Origin: Piscinibacter sp943370595
GTDB taxonomy: Bacteria; Pseudomonadota; Gammaproteobacteria; Burkholderiales; Burkholderiaceae_C
Direction of reading: 5' to 3'
Length of the DNA stretch: 64,000 nt
Assembly: GCA_943370595.1 (NCBI GenBank)
Contig: CALRRO020000022.1
Coordinates: 1-64,000 of the forward strand
Of this stretch, positions 46,546 through 54,401 are shown one piece after another. Position numbers and translations under genes: made by a program. Position 1 is the stretch's first letter. Each line of letters opens with the position of its first letter. The notes under the pieces are model-generated. The model worked only from the letters and a program-made list of their open reading frames with translations, had not been told where the DNA came from and made no database searches.

Positions 46546-47030
46546 TACTTCGCGGCCGAGGCCGCTGCCGCCGGTGCGCCCGGCGCTTCGGTGGCCGGCG
46601 TCGGCTGGCCACTCTTCTCGGCCGTGCGATCGAACACCAGCGTCTTGCCGAACACCAGCTGCACCCAGGTCGGGTAGGTGTAGGCGGTGCCCTTGCTGTG
46701 GTCGATGATGGCGCCGATGCCGCCACCGAGGATGATGTTGCCGAACATGCCGGCGTTGGCGCGCGAGATCGCGCGGGCGTTCGCGTCCGGGTTCTCCGGG
46801 TGCTTGCAGACGATGTCCAGGTCCTTGTTCGAGCGGCGGATCTGCGCCGTGTCGCCCGACTTCATCGACGTGGCGCCGTAGTCGTTGGTCAGCTTGCAAT
46901 CGGCGCCGGTGACGGTCTGGCCGGCTTCGGTGCGGGTTTCCAGCTTGACCGGGTGGGTAGAGTCGTTGACGACCGAGGCGCAGCCGGTGAAGGCCAGCGA
47001 CAGGGAGACCAGGGCGAGGGCACGGACCAT
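46545..47030 (-). CDS. Predicted lipoprotein, unknown function
   Basis: A 161-residue protein with a type II signal sequence (MVRALALVSLSLAFTGC, lipid Cys at 17). The mature part contains VVNDSTHPVKLETRTEAGQT, a single Cys in TGADCKLTND and another in DIVCKHPEN, then a small glycine-rich hydrophobic segment (GMFGNIILGGGIGAIIDHSKG). This segment resembles the glycine-zipper region of some envelope lipoproteins. The C-terminus is Ala/Pro-rich. It is similar in build to many short Burkholderiales lipoproteins whose role is not known. It stands alone between recQ and a second lipoprotein gene. Confidence 0.78.
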   Translation of the reverse strand: MVRALALVSLSLAFTGCASVVNDSTHPVKLETRTEAGQTVTGADCKLTNDYGATSMKSGDTAQIRRSNKDLDIVCKHPENPDANARAISRANAGMFGNIILGGGIGAIIDHSKGTAYTYPTWVQLVFGKTLVFDRTAEKSGQPTPATEAPGAPAAAASAAK

Positions 47031-47117
47031 GAAGTGGATCCTGAGAGTGTTTCGGCCCTCCAGTCTAGGGGCGCGACCCGCGCCGCCCGACGAGGGCTAC
47101 CCCCCAGGATGAGCGCA

Positions 47118-47148
47118 GCGTCTCGCCGGCGCCACGTCGGCGAGACGC
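47118..47148 (-). terminator. Inverted repeat downstream of lipoprotein gene
   Basis: Perfect 11-bp arms GCGTCTCGCCG and CGGCGAGACGC with a 9-base loop, 14 bases beyond the stop of the minus-strand lipoprotein gene at 47163. The hairpin is very stable but has no T-tract on either strand. Transcript-end function is likely but not certain. Confidence 0.42.
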
Positions 47149-47162
47149 CGCGCGGTCCGGGC

Positions 47163-48095
47163 TCAGCCGGCCTCGCCCGCCAGCGCCACCGTCGAGAACG
47201 TCCAGGTGCGGTCGATGTCGCCGTCGTTGCCCCAGTCAGCCTGCACCGTCAGCGTGCCCGGCACCACGCCGACCAGCAGGCGGTTGTTCGGCAGCGTGAT
47301 CATCCAGCTGCCCTGCGTCGGCACGCCGTTGGCGTCGTAGCTCACGCCGCCCTGCGTCGCGGTGGTGATGGACCAGGTCGCATTGGGCAGCGTCGCGCGC
47401 ATCGTGTGCGTGCCGTTCACGCTGCTCGCGGTGATCACGCCGTTCGTGGCCGTCACCGTGCGCGTGATGTCGACCGCACTGAGCGTGTAGGTGCTGGTGC
47501 CCGCGCTTCGCACGCTGGTCAGGTCGATCTGCGACGACGTCCAGCGGCTGGTGGTCGTGGTCGTCGCGCCGCTGGTGACCACCGTGCGCGACAGCGTCGA
47601 GGCACCGTCCAGCGTCAGCGTGCGCAGCGGCAGCGCGACGGTGATGCCTTGCGTGTCGGTGGCCACCTCGGTGCTGCCGTTGCCGGCGCTGAGCACCGTC
47701 AACGTCGCTGCACCGTTCACGGTGGCAGCACCGGCGCTGCCGCGGCAGTCGGTGAAGCTGACGTTGTATACCTCGCCGGTGTCGAGCTGGCCGTTGATCA
47801 CGCTCGACAGGCTGCCGCCGCTGATCGTGAAGGTCGCGCTGCCGCCGCCGGCGCAGTTGTAGGTCTGGCTGGCGGTGCCGCCGGCGACCACGGCCTGCGT
47901 GGTGACGAGCACGGTCGAGGCCGCCTCGGTCGACTCGCTGGGCACGACGGCGCTGTTCGCGCTCATCGCCGACGCGGTGCCTTCGCTGACCGAGTTCATC
48001 GGCGCGCCGGCGTCCTCGCCGCCGCCGCCGCAGGCAGCGAGCAGCGTGGCCGCAGCCGCGGCGAGGAGGTGGTGTCGAGGGGACTTGAGGTTCAT
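47163..48095 (-). CDS. Predicted lipoprotein, Ser/Thr-rich beta-strand protein
   Basis: A 310-residue predicted lipoprotein (MNLKSPRHHLLAAAAATLLAAC, lipid Cys22, then GGGGEDAGAP). The mature protein is very rich in Thr, Ser, Val and Gly, with alternating patterns typical of beta strands, such as GGSATFTISGGSLSSVINGQ and TLTVLSAGNGSTEVATDTQ. One Cys pair (TYNCAGG and FTDCRG) could form a disulfide. I do not recognise a family. The start is preceded by a GGGAGTCCACC region (AAGGGAG). It lies downstream of the barrel protein gene on the same strand, so an outer-membrane or surface location is plausible. Confidence 0.75.
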   Translation of the reverse strand: MNLKSPRHHLLAAAAATLLAACGGGGEDAGAPMNSVSEGTASAMSANSAVVPSESTEAASTVLVTTQAVVAGGTASQTYNCAGGGSATFTISGGSLSSVINGQLDTGEVYNVSFTDCRGSAGAATVNGAATLTVLSAGNGSTEVATDTQGITVALPLRTLTLDGASTLSRTVVTSGATTTTTSRWTSSQIDLTSVRSAGTSTYTLSAVDITRTVTATNGVITASSVNGTHTMRATLPNATWSITTATQGGVSYDANGVPTQGSWMITLPNNRLLVGVVPGTLTVQADWGNDGDIDRTWTFSTVALAGEAG

Positions 48096-48127
48096 GGTGG
48101 ACTCCCTTGTGTAGAAGTGGGTGGGTG

Positions 48128-48946
48128 CTAGAACGACCAGCGCACGCTGGCCGAGACGGTGTTGGAGGCGCTGTTCCTGCCCTCGCTGCGCGATGCAGCC
48201 CGGTAGGCATCGCTCGTGGCGCTGCTGCCACTGGCCTGCAGGCCCCATTGCAGTGCGCCGCTGGCCAGGTTCAGCCCGACGCGCCAGTCGGTGTAGCTCA
48301 AGGTCTCGAAATGCGGCACTTTCAGGCGGCCGATGCCGGCACTCAAGGTCACGCGCTCTCCGATGGGCCAGGCGGTGTCGAGGGCGAGGTACTGGGTGCC
48401 GGTCGACTCGAGCAGGGTCTGGCGCAGATTCTGGCCGCTGGTCTCGCTCTCGATCGCGCTGACGCCGAGGTAGTCTGTGAGCGATCGTGACCAGGACAGC
48501 GTGAACCATCGCCAGCCCAGCGACAGCCCGAGCTCGGCGGTGCCGTAGTCGCTCTCCTCGAGCTGGAGGGTGCGCGACGGCAGGCGCGGCGACAGGCTGC
48601 CGTACCAGCGGCCTCGGGCGCCCGGGAAGAGCTGGCCGCGCAACAGCATGCCGGCCGTCCAGTGCGGATCGATGTCGTGTTGCCAGCCGATCTCGGGCGT
48701 CAGCTTGTAGCCGGCACTTCCGGAGAACTGCGCGTCGCTGACCGAGGCGATGCCCAGGCTCCCGTAGGCGCCGCTGCGGTGCGACCACCCGAGCGCCGCG
48801 GCCAGCCCGGCCCGGTGGTCCGACTGCGAAACGCCACGCTCGATCTGGTCGCTGCGCAGCTCGACATGGCCGAACCAGTCTGCCCGCGCGGCCGGGCTGA
48901 TGCTGGCCACTGCAAGCGCGGCCGTGACGGCGTGAAGGAGGTTCAT
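48128..48946 (-). CDS. Outer-membrane beta-barrel protein (TorF-like putative porin)
   Basis: A 272-residue exported protein with a signal peptide ending at PAARA (MNLLHAVTAALAVASISPAARA), then DWFGHVELRSDQIERGVSQS, the start pattern of the TorF/gcw_chp family. Alternating amphipathic strands fill the rest, and the C-terminus SASVRWSF ends in aromatic Phe, the signal for BAM insertion. Length suits a 12- to 14-strand barrel. The start overlaps the end of the sterol-desaturase-family gene by 4 bases (ATGA), so the two are coupled. Function unknown; porin or lipid-related channel are possibilities. Confidence 0.78.
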   Translation of the reverse strand: MNLLHAVTAALAVASISPAARADWFGHVELRSDQIERGVSQSDHRAGLAAALGWSHRSGAYGSLGIASVSDAQFSGSAGYKLTPEIGWQHDIDPHWTAGMLLRGQLFPGARGRWYGSLSPRLPSRTLQLEESDYGTAELGLSLGWRWFTLSWSRSLTDYLGVSAIESETSGQNLRQTLLESTGTQYLALDTAWPIGERVTLSAGIGRLKVPHFETLSYTDWRVGLNLASGALQWGLQASGSSATSDAYRAASRSEGRNSASNTVSASVRWSF

Positions 48947-49836
48947 GCGTGTTCGCCGGTGGTGGGGATGGCGCTGGGCGGTGCCGCCCGCGGCGGGCCG
49001 ACGAGGATCCGCAGACGTTCGCGCAGCCCGCCGGCGGCGCGCAGGTCGCGGCAGAGCTCGATCCAGCCGTGCAGTGCAATGCGCAACGGGTTGTAGGAGT
49101 GCAGCGGCGTGCTCAGTCCGTATCGCGGCGGTTCGGCGTCTCGCTCGGCGACGAAGCTGCCGAACAGCCGGTCGAAGACGATCAGCACGCCGCCATAGTT
49201 GCAGTCCAGGTACGCGGGGTTGCGGGCGTGATGCACCCGGTGGTGCGAGGGCGTGTTCAGCAGCCACTCGAGCGGGCCGAGTCGGGGGATCCAGGTCGCG
49301 TGCAGCCAGAACTGGTACAGCAGGTTCAGCGCCACCGCGGCGGCCACGGCCAGGGGGTGGAAGCCCAGCCAGATCAGTGGCACGAAGAACACGGCCGCCC
49401 CGCTGAGCTTGCCCGTCCAACCCAGGCGCAGTGCCGAGGCCAGCGTCAGTTCGTTGGGCGAATGGTGCACGCAGTGAGACGCCCAGAACCAGCGTACGCG
49501 GTGCGCGGCCCGGTGCTGCCAGTAGTAGCAGAACTCCTGGCCGACGAAGAGCAGGGCGATGTTGGCGAGGCTGTCGAGTTCCAGCGTCGCCAGCCGGTTC
49601 TGCCAGGCCAGCATCAGCAGCGGCGCGGCCAGCGACAGGCCGAACGCGTCGAAGAGGCGGCGGCCGGCGATGATGCCCAGCGTCGCCGCGAAGGCGCGCC
49701 AGTCGTAGCCGTTGCGATGCCGCAGGGAACGCAGCACGCCTTCGGCGAGTGCGGCGCCCAGCGCCATCAGCAGCAAGCCCGACAGCCAGGGCAGCCACTC
49801 GGGCGAGATCGACTGGCGCAGCGCTTCGCGGTTCAT
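48943..49836 (-). CDS. Sterol desaturase/fatty acid hydroxylase family membrane enzyme
   Basis: Di-iron membrane oxygenase of 297 residues with four to five hydrophobic segments. The histidine boxes of the superfamily are complete: HRAAH (about residue 108), HCVHH (about 120) and, after a membrane span, HHRVHH (about 197) with NPAYLDCNYGG and FDRLFGSF downstream. This layout resembles bacterial sterol-desaturase-like proteins that act on lipids or alkyl chains. The substrate is unknown. The gene sits between a cysteine-rich-repeat protein and a barrel protein, all on the minus strand, with a coupled overlap to the barrel gene. Modification of an envelope lipid is a reasonable guess. Confidence 0.9.
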   Translation of the reverse strand: MNREALRQSISPEWLPWLSGLLLMALGAALAEGVLRSLRHRNGYDWRAFAATLGIIAGRRLFDAFGLSLAAPLLMLAWQNRLATLELDSLANIALLFVGQEFCYYWQHRAAHRVRWFWASHCVHHSPNELTLASALRLGWTGKLSGAAVFFVPLIWLGFHPLAVAAAVALNLLYQFWLHATWIPRLGPLEWLLNTPSHHRVHHARNPAYLDCNYGGVLIVFDRLFGSFVAERDAEPPRYGLSTPLHSYNPLRIALHGWIELCRDLRAAGGLRERLRILVGPPRAAPPSAIPTTGEHA

Positions 49837-49845
49837 CGTGCGTCC

Positions 49846-50202
49846 TCAGCGGCCGCCGGCCGCGCTGCGGCACTCGGGGCTCAACTTCGCAGCGTTGTCG
49901 CGCAGGCAGGAGCGCCGCTCGCGTTGGCCGCCGGCGCCGCCGCACAGGGCCTCCACCTCGGTGGCGCAGCGCTGCATCACCGGCAGTGCGGAGCGGCAGG
50001 CCTCGGAGAGCTGGCCTTCGTGCGCCTTCAGGCAGGCGGCGATGCGCCCGCCGCCGGGCTCCACCTGGCTGCACAGAGAGCGTGCGTCGCTGCGGCAGGC
50101 CGCCGGGCCCGGTGCGTCGGCGGCACGCGCGCTGCCGACGCACAGCAGCGCCGCGACGAAGGCGCCCACCACGGGCGCGAAGCGAAGGAGATGGCTGTTC
50201 AT
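49846..50202 (-). CDS. Exported cysteine-rich repeat protein (Cys_rich_FGFR/GLG1-type)
   Basis: A 118-residue periplasmic protein with a signal peptide (FAPVVGAFVAALLCVGSARA). The mature part holds two units with four cysteines each: ACRSDARSLCSQVEPGGG, AACLKAHEGQLSEACRSA, RCATEVEALCGGAGG and SCLRDNAAKLSPECRSA. The spacing and the C-L-x(7-8)-L-S-x-x-C signature match the cysteine-rich repeat of Golgi GLG1, found in scattered proteobacterial proteins. Four disulfides are likely. It ends 9 bases before the desaturase gene on the same strand. Function unknown. Confidence 0.85.
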   Translation of the reverse strand: MNSHLLRFAPVVGAFVAALLCVGSARAADAPGPAACRSDARSLCSQVEPGGGRIAACLKAHEGQLSEACRSALPVMQRCATEVEALCGGAGGQRERRSCLRDNAAKLSPECRSAAGGR

Positions 50203-50229
50203 GGCAGGGCCTTCGGGCGTGCGCGTCGT

Positions 50230-50655
50230 TCAGGGCGTGACGGTGGTCGTACGCGTCGCGGTCTGACCGTTCGGGCCCGTCACCGAGGCGGTGGTGCCGT
50301 CGGCCGTGCGGGTGACGCTGCGCGTGGCGGTCTGGCCATTCGGCCCGGTCACGGTGCTGTTGGCCTGGCCGCCGCCGTGGGTGGCATTGCGCGTCACGGT
50401 CTGGCCGTTCGGGCCGGTGACGGTGGCGCTGGTCGTGCCGTCGGCGTTGCGGTCGACGCTGCGGGAGCGGGTGTTGCCGTTCGGGCCGGTGGTGCTGGAC
50501 TGCACGTCGCCGCCGGCGCGCTGCACCTGGCGCGTGGCGGTCTTGCCGTTGGCGCCGGTGATCGTGGTCTGGCGTTCGCGTGCTTCGGCGGCGGTGGCGA
50601 GCAGGGCGGTGCCGGCGATCGCGGCGGCCAGGGTCAGCAGGGTCAGGTTCTTCAT
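50230..50655 (-). CDS. Exported GPNGQT-repeat protein
   Basis: A 141-residue protein with a signal peptide (MKNLTLLTLAAAIAGTALLA, cleaved near ATAAEA) and five imperfect repeats of 23-24 residues. The core is T-V/I-TGPNGQTATRxVxR, seen as TGANGKTATRQVQR, TGPNGNTRSRSVDR, TGPNGQTVTRNATH and two TGPNGQTATR copies. Linkers alternate between ADGTT and GGGQAN types. There are no cysteines, and the protein is basic and very Thr-rich. I do not recognise a characterised family; regular turns suggest a beta-roll or elongated fold. It is the first gene of the minus-strand block and is divergent from the response-regulator gene, whose regulon it may belong to. Confidence 0.8.
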   Translation of the reverse strand: MKNLTLLTLAAAIAGTALLATAAEARERQTTITGANGKTATRQVQRAGGDVQSSTTGPNGNTRSRSVDRNADGTTSATVTGPNGQTVTRNATHGGGQANSTVTGPNGQTATRSVTRTADGTTASVTGPNGQTATRTTTVTP

Positions 50656-50816
50656 GGTCGGGTCCTTTCGGGGTTCGTTGGAGGGCGCAGCGGCTGCTTC
50701 GCCGTGCCCTCATTGAACGCGCCGTGAACCCAGGCGGCGCCGACGCCGCACGACGAATTGCGACAGTTCTGCAATGCAGCGGAACAGGATGTTTCCGACC
50801 CCTACACTGCCGTCGC

Positions 50817-51509
50817 ATGAACGCGAAACCGCTGGTGCTGATCGTCGACGACGACGCCGAACTCTCGGCGATGGTGGTCGAGCTGTTCGGCCGTGAAGGC
50901 TGGTCGGTGCACGGCGTGCTGACCGGTGGCGACGGCGAGCGCGCGCTGGCCGATCTGCGCCCCGACGCGGTGCTGCTCGACGTGATGCTCCCCGACGCCA
51001 ACGGCTACGAGCTGTGCCGCCGCTGGCGTGCAGCGCACCCAGGTCTGGGCCTCGTGATGTTCACCGCCCGTGGCGACCCGATGGACCGGGTGCTCGGCCT
51101 GGAGATCGGCGCCGACGACTACCTCGCCAAGCCCTTCGAACCGCGCGAGCTGGTGGCCCGCGTGCGCGCGCTGCTGCGGCGTCAGGCGCCCGGTCGCACC
51201 GAGTCGGCGCTGCTGCGCTTCGACGGGCTGACCAGCGACCTGCTCACGCGCGAGGTGCAGGCCGAAACCGCCGGCGTGGCCTTGACCAGCGTCGAGTACA
51301 AGCTTCTGGTGGCGCTGGCCCGCGCTCCGGGGCAGGCGCTGTCGCGCGAGGCACTGAGCGACGCCGTGCAGGCCGGCAGTTACAAGCCGCAGGACCGCAC
51401 CGTCGACGTGCAGGTGGCCCGGCTGCGCCGCAAGCTGCGCGAGGCCAGCCCCGGCAAGGAGTGGATCGACACCGTGCGTGGCGAAGGCTACGTGTTCGTG
51501 CCGCGATGA
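50817..51509 (+). CDS. OmpR-family response regulator
   Basis: Two-component transcription regulator of 230 residues, start ATG 50817 (MNAKPLVLIVDDDAELSAMV). The receiver has acidic D11-D13, phospho-acceptor Asp55 in VLLDVMLPDANGYEL, the Thr of FTAR and Lys in YLAKPFEPREL. The C-terminal winged helix (about residues 135-230) shows LTSVEYKLLVALARAPGQAL and RTVDVQVARLRRKLREA. Its stop overlaps the sensor kinase ATG by 4 bases. The 161-base gap to the divergent repeat-protein gene is the natural place for its own and a target promoter. Confidence 0.95.
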   Translation: MNAKPLVLIVDDDAELSAMVVELFGREGWSVHGVLTGGDGERALADLRPDAVLLDVMLPDANGYELCRRWRAAHPGLGLVMFTARGDPMDRVLGLEIGADDYLAKPFEPRELVARVRALLRRQAPGRTESALLRFDGLTSDLLTREVQAETAGVALTSVEYKLLVALARAPGQALSREALSDAVQAGSYKPQDRTVDVQVARLRRKLREASPGKEWIDTVRGEGYVFVPR

Positions 51510-52822
51510 ACGGCTTGACGCGCATGCTGAACCGGCTGCGCCCCGACAGCCTGTTCGCCCGCCTGCTGCTGCTGCAGGTGATCGTCGCCTTCGCGCTGAT
51601 CGCCGTCTTCGGCCTCGTGGTCTACGTCGATCGCAACGTCGCCATCGCGCGGCTGGTGGGCGAGCGCTGGGCGCCGGCGCTTCGCGAGGCCAGCGGCCTG
51701 CCGCCGGACGGTTCGCCGCCGGCGACCGGGCGCTCGCTGCTGCGCAGCGAGCAGCGCCCACCCGGGGCTTGGCGGCCGCCGCTGGCCGCACCGCGCATGG
51801 TCGCGCTCGACGACGAGCTGCAGCGCCACGGGCTGGACGTGCGGGATGCGCTGATCTCGCGTGGCGGCACCGGCCCGGTGCTGTGGCTGCAACTGCGCCG
51901 CGCCGACGGCACGCCGGCATGGTTCGGCATCGCCGACGTCGCCTTGCTGCCGCGCCTGCCTGGCCGGCTGGCGCTGGCGTTGCTCATCGGCGCGGCACTG
52001 CTGGTCGGCGTCAGCTGGTACTTCACGCGCCGGCTGACGCGGCCGCTGGAGGCGCTGCGCTCGCGCATGGAGTCGCAGCGACCCGGCGAGCCCACGCGCA
52101 GCCGCGAGGCCCTGGCAGGCGCCACCCCCGAGGTGGCGGCCATCGAGACCGCCTACGACGAGCTGCTCGACCGCTTCGAGCGCCACGAGCGCGAGCGCTC
52201 GCTGCTGCTCGCCGGCGTGTCGCACGACCTGCGCAGCCCGCTGGCGCGCATCCGCATGGCCGCGGGGCTGCTGCGCGACGACACGGCCGACGCGCGCTGG
52301 CGCGAGGCCATCGTGCGCAACACCGAGGTGGCCGACCGGCTGGTCGGCAGCTTCCTCGACCATGTGCGCGCCGGCGAGCTCTCGCTCGACCAGCCGGCCG
52401 ATCTGGCCGAGGCGGCGCGGGCCGCCGCGGCCGCCTGCGGCCATGGCGGCGACGAACTGCAGCTCGACGTGCCGGCGAGCCTGCCGCTGCCGCGCAGCCA
52501 CCCGCTGCTGCTCGAGCGGCTGGTGGCCAACCTGCTCGACAACGCCTTCAAGCACGGCCGCGCGCCCGTGCGGCTGGCGGTGCGCGCCGAAGGCCAGCAG
52601 GCCATCGTCGAGGTCAGCGATGCCGGCGTCGGCGTGCCCGAGGCGCAGCGCGAGGCGCTGACCCAGGCCTTCGCGCGCGGCGACGCGGCCCGCGGCACAC
52701 CCGGCACCGGGCTGGGCCTGGCGATCGTCTCGCGGGTGGCGGCCCGCATGCGCGGCACGCTCGCCTTCGATCGCGTCGATGGGCGCCACGTGGTGCGCGT
52801 CACGCTGCCGCGGCTCCCCTGA
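51506..52822 (+). CDS. EnvZ/RstB-type sensor histidine kinase
   Basis: Inner-membrane sensor kinase of 438 residues, translationally coupled to the response regulator. Membrane helices lie at about residues 18-45 (LLLLQVIVAFALIAVFGLVV) and 152-172 (LALALLIGAALLVGVSWYF), enclosing a periplasmic sensor of about 105 residues rich in Pro/Arg. A HAMP linker follows (RRLTRPLEALRSRMES). HisKA has His240 in LAGVSHDLRSPLARIR, and HATPase_c has NLLDNAFKHG, DAGVGV and GTGLGLAIVSR. No domain for a specific signal is recognisable. Confidence 0.95.
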   Translation: MNGLTRMLNRLRPDSLFARLLLLQVIVAFALIAVFGLVVYVDRNVAIARLVGERWAPALREASGLPPDGSPPATGRSLLRSEQRPPGAWRPPLAAPRMVALDDELQRHGLDVRDALISRGGTGPVLWLQLRRADGTPAWFGIADVALLPRLPGRLALALLIGAALLVGVSWYFTRRLTRPLEALRSRMESQRPGEPTRSREALAGATPEVAAIETAYDELLDRFERHERERSLLLAGVSHDLRSPLARIRMAAGLLRDDTADARWREAIVRNTEVADRLVGSFLDHVRAGELSLDQPADLAEAARAAAAACGHGGDELQLDVPASLPLPRSHPLLLERLVANLLDNAFKHGRAPVRLAVRAEGQQAIVEVSDAGVGVPEAQREALTQAFARGDAARGTPGTGLGLAIVSRVAARMRGTLAFDRVDGRHVVRVTLPRLP

Positions 52823-52929
52823 ACGGGGGCACCCGCCGGCCACCGCGCCGGAGGGAAGCGGCAGAAGCGGCGGCCGGCGGATAATCGTCGCATTCCCCAT
52901 CCGACCACCCGAATCCAGCGGAGAGCGCC

Positions 52930-53421
52930 ATGGCCTCGTTGAACAAAGTCCAGATCATCGGCAACCTCGGCCGCGACCCCGAAGTGCGCTACACGCCCAA
53001 CGGCAACGCGGTCTGCAATGTCAGCGTGGCCACCACGCGGCAGTGGAAGAACAAGGATTCCGGCGAGAAGCAGGAAGAGACCGAATGGCACCGCGTGGTC
53101 TTCTACGACCGCCTGGCCGAGATCGCCGGCGAGTACCTGAAGAAGGGCCGCTCGGTCTACGTCGAAGGCCGCCTGAAGACCCGCAAGTGGCAGGACAAGG
53201 AAGGCAAGGACCAGTACACCACCGAGGTCATCGCCACCGAGATGCAGATGCTCGGCGGCCGCGAGGGCATGGGCGGTGGCGCCGGCGACGACCGTGGCGG
53301 CGAGGAGTCCTACGCCGAGCGCCCGCAGCGCAGCGCGCCAGCGGCCCGCCCGGCGGCCAGCAAGCCCGCCTCGAAGCCGGCCACCGGCTTCGACAACATG
53401 GACGACGACATCCCGTTCTGA
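52930..53421 (+). CDS. ssb: Single-stranded DNA-binding protein
   Basis: Homotetrameric ssDNA-binding protein of replication and repair, 163 residues. An OB-fold fills residues 1-110 (MASLNKVQIIGNLGRDPEVR, AVCNVSVATTRQWKNKDSGE, WHRVVFYDRLAEIAGEYLKK). A Gly/Ala/Pro-rich linker leads to the acidic interaction tail DDDIPF, which recruits RecQ, PriA, exonucleases and others. A GGAGAG site precedes the ATG. A 48-bp repeat element begins one base after the stop. Confidence 0.98.
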   Translation: MASLNKVQIIGNLGRDPEVRYTPNGNAVCNVSVATTRQWKNKDSGEKQEETEWHRVVFYDRLAEIAGEYLKKGRSVYVEGRLKTRKWQDKEGKDQYTTEVIATEMQMLGGREGMGGGAGDDRGGEESYAERPQRSAPAARPAASKPASKPATGFDNMDDDIPF

Positions 53422-53422
53422 C

Positions 53423-53470
53423 GGGGCGCCGCCAGCGGCCCGGCGGAGTCGGTTCCGCGGCGGCCGCTTG
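53423..53470. repeat. 48-bp dispersed repeat, copy 1
   Basis: Begins one base after the ssb stop with GGGGCGCCGCCAGCGGCC and ends GGCCGCTTG. It matches the copy at 61151-61198 in 46 of 48 positions and in the same orientation. It contains internal palindromes (GGCGCC, CCGCGG). Such short non-coding repeats in gene gaps suggest a dispersed intergenic element. Confidence 0.8.
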
Positions 53471-53509
53471 ATCTCTCAAGTTCTGCGCGGTGCGTCCGAT
53501 AGCTCCCGG

Positions 53510-54394
53510 ATGAGCAGCCCTGCCCGCGCCCGCGTTGCCACCATCGAGCAAGAGCTTGACGCCGCCCGCCGCAACGGGCCGCTTCGCCAGATCGTCGTGC
53601 CGCCCTGCCCCGAGCTGCTGACGCGGCTGCAGCAGGCACTGGCCGTGGCGGAGCCCGACCTCAACGAGGTGGCACGCATCGCCAACGCCGATGTGGCGAT
53701 GGCCGCCACGCTGATCCGCAACGCCAACGGCGCGCTGTTCGCATCGGCGCCGCCGGTGGTGTCCGTCGGCCAGGCGATGAACCGCCTCGGCCTGACGCAG
53801 ACCGCGGCGCTGATGACCGCCTTCCTGGCCCGCCACGCACTGCCGGTGAACAGCGCGCAACTCGCCGGCTTCTGGGACCAGTCGGCACTGCGGGCCCAGG
53901 CCCTGGCCTGGATCGCCGGCCAGCTGCCCGGCTTGTCGGTCGACCTGGCTCACAGCTACGGCCTGTTCAGCCATGTCGGCCTGCCGGTGCTGATGCAGAG
54001 CGTGCGCGGTTATGCCGGCACCATGGTGGAGGCGCGGGCGCGCAAGGACCGCAGCTTCGTCGAGACCGAGAATGCCAACCATCGCACCGACCATGCGGTG
54101 GTGGGGGCGCTCACCGCGCGCGCCTGGAAGCTGGCGCCCTCTGTGATGGCGGCGATCCGCCTGCACCACAGCCTGGAATCGCTGGGCAGCGGCGACGCCG
54201 AGCCCGAGGTTCACACACTGGTGGCCGCGGGCCTGGTGGCCGACTACCTGCTGGCCCGGCAGGCCGGCCTGTCGCCGGACCCGGAATGGGAGCCGTTCGG
54301 CGCCACGGCCTGCCAGTGGCTGGGCCTCAGCGCCGACGACCTGCAGCACTGGCGCGAGACCTTCGGCGAGGCCGACACGCTCGCTGCGGTGTGA
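53510..54394 (+). CDS. HDOD-domain protein
   Basis: Cytoplasmic protein of 294 residues with one HDOD domain (about residues 25-225), a helical relative of HD phosphohydrolases that has lost metal ligands. Typical stretches are NEVARIANADVAMAATLIRN, VSVGQAMNRLGLTQTAALM and NHRTDHAVVGALTARAW. HDOD proteins act as signalling adaptors in motility and stress responses. The start is ATG 53510 (MSSPARARVATIEQELDAA); nothing better lies upstream because the 48-bp repeat intervenes. It converges with the paiB-like gene, with a GGCCCTAGGGCC palindrome between them. Confidence 0.88.
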   Translation: MSSPARARVATIEQELDAARRNGPLRQIVVPPCPELLTRLQQALAVAEPDLNEVARIANADVAMAATLIRNANGALFASAPPVVSVGQAMNRLGLTQTAALMTAFLARHALPVNSAQLAGFWDQSALRAQALAWIAGQLPGLSVDLAHSYGLFSHVGLPVLMQSVRGYAGTMVEARARKDRSFVETENANHRTDHAVVGALTARAWKLAPSVMAAIRLHHSLESLGSGDAEPEVHTLVAAGLVADYLLARQAGLSPDPEWEPFGATACQWLGLSADDLQHWRETFGEADTLAAV

Positions 54395-54401
54395 ACCGGC
54401 C

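Noticed and set aside
50757..50775. ATTGC-N9-GCAAT inverted repeat upstream of the response regulator as its operator
   Set aside because: OmpR-type regulators usually bind direct repeats, and the 5-bp arms are short enough to occur by chance. Kept only as a note.
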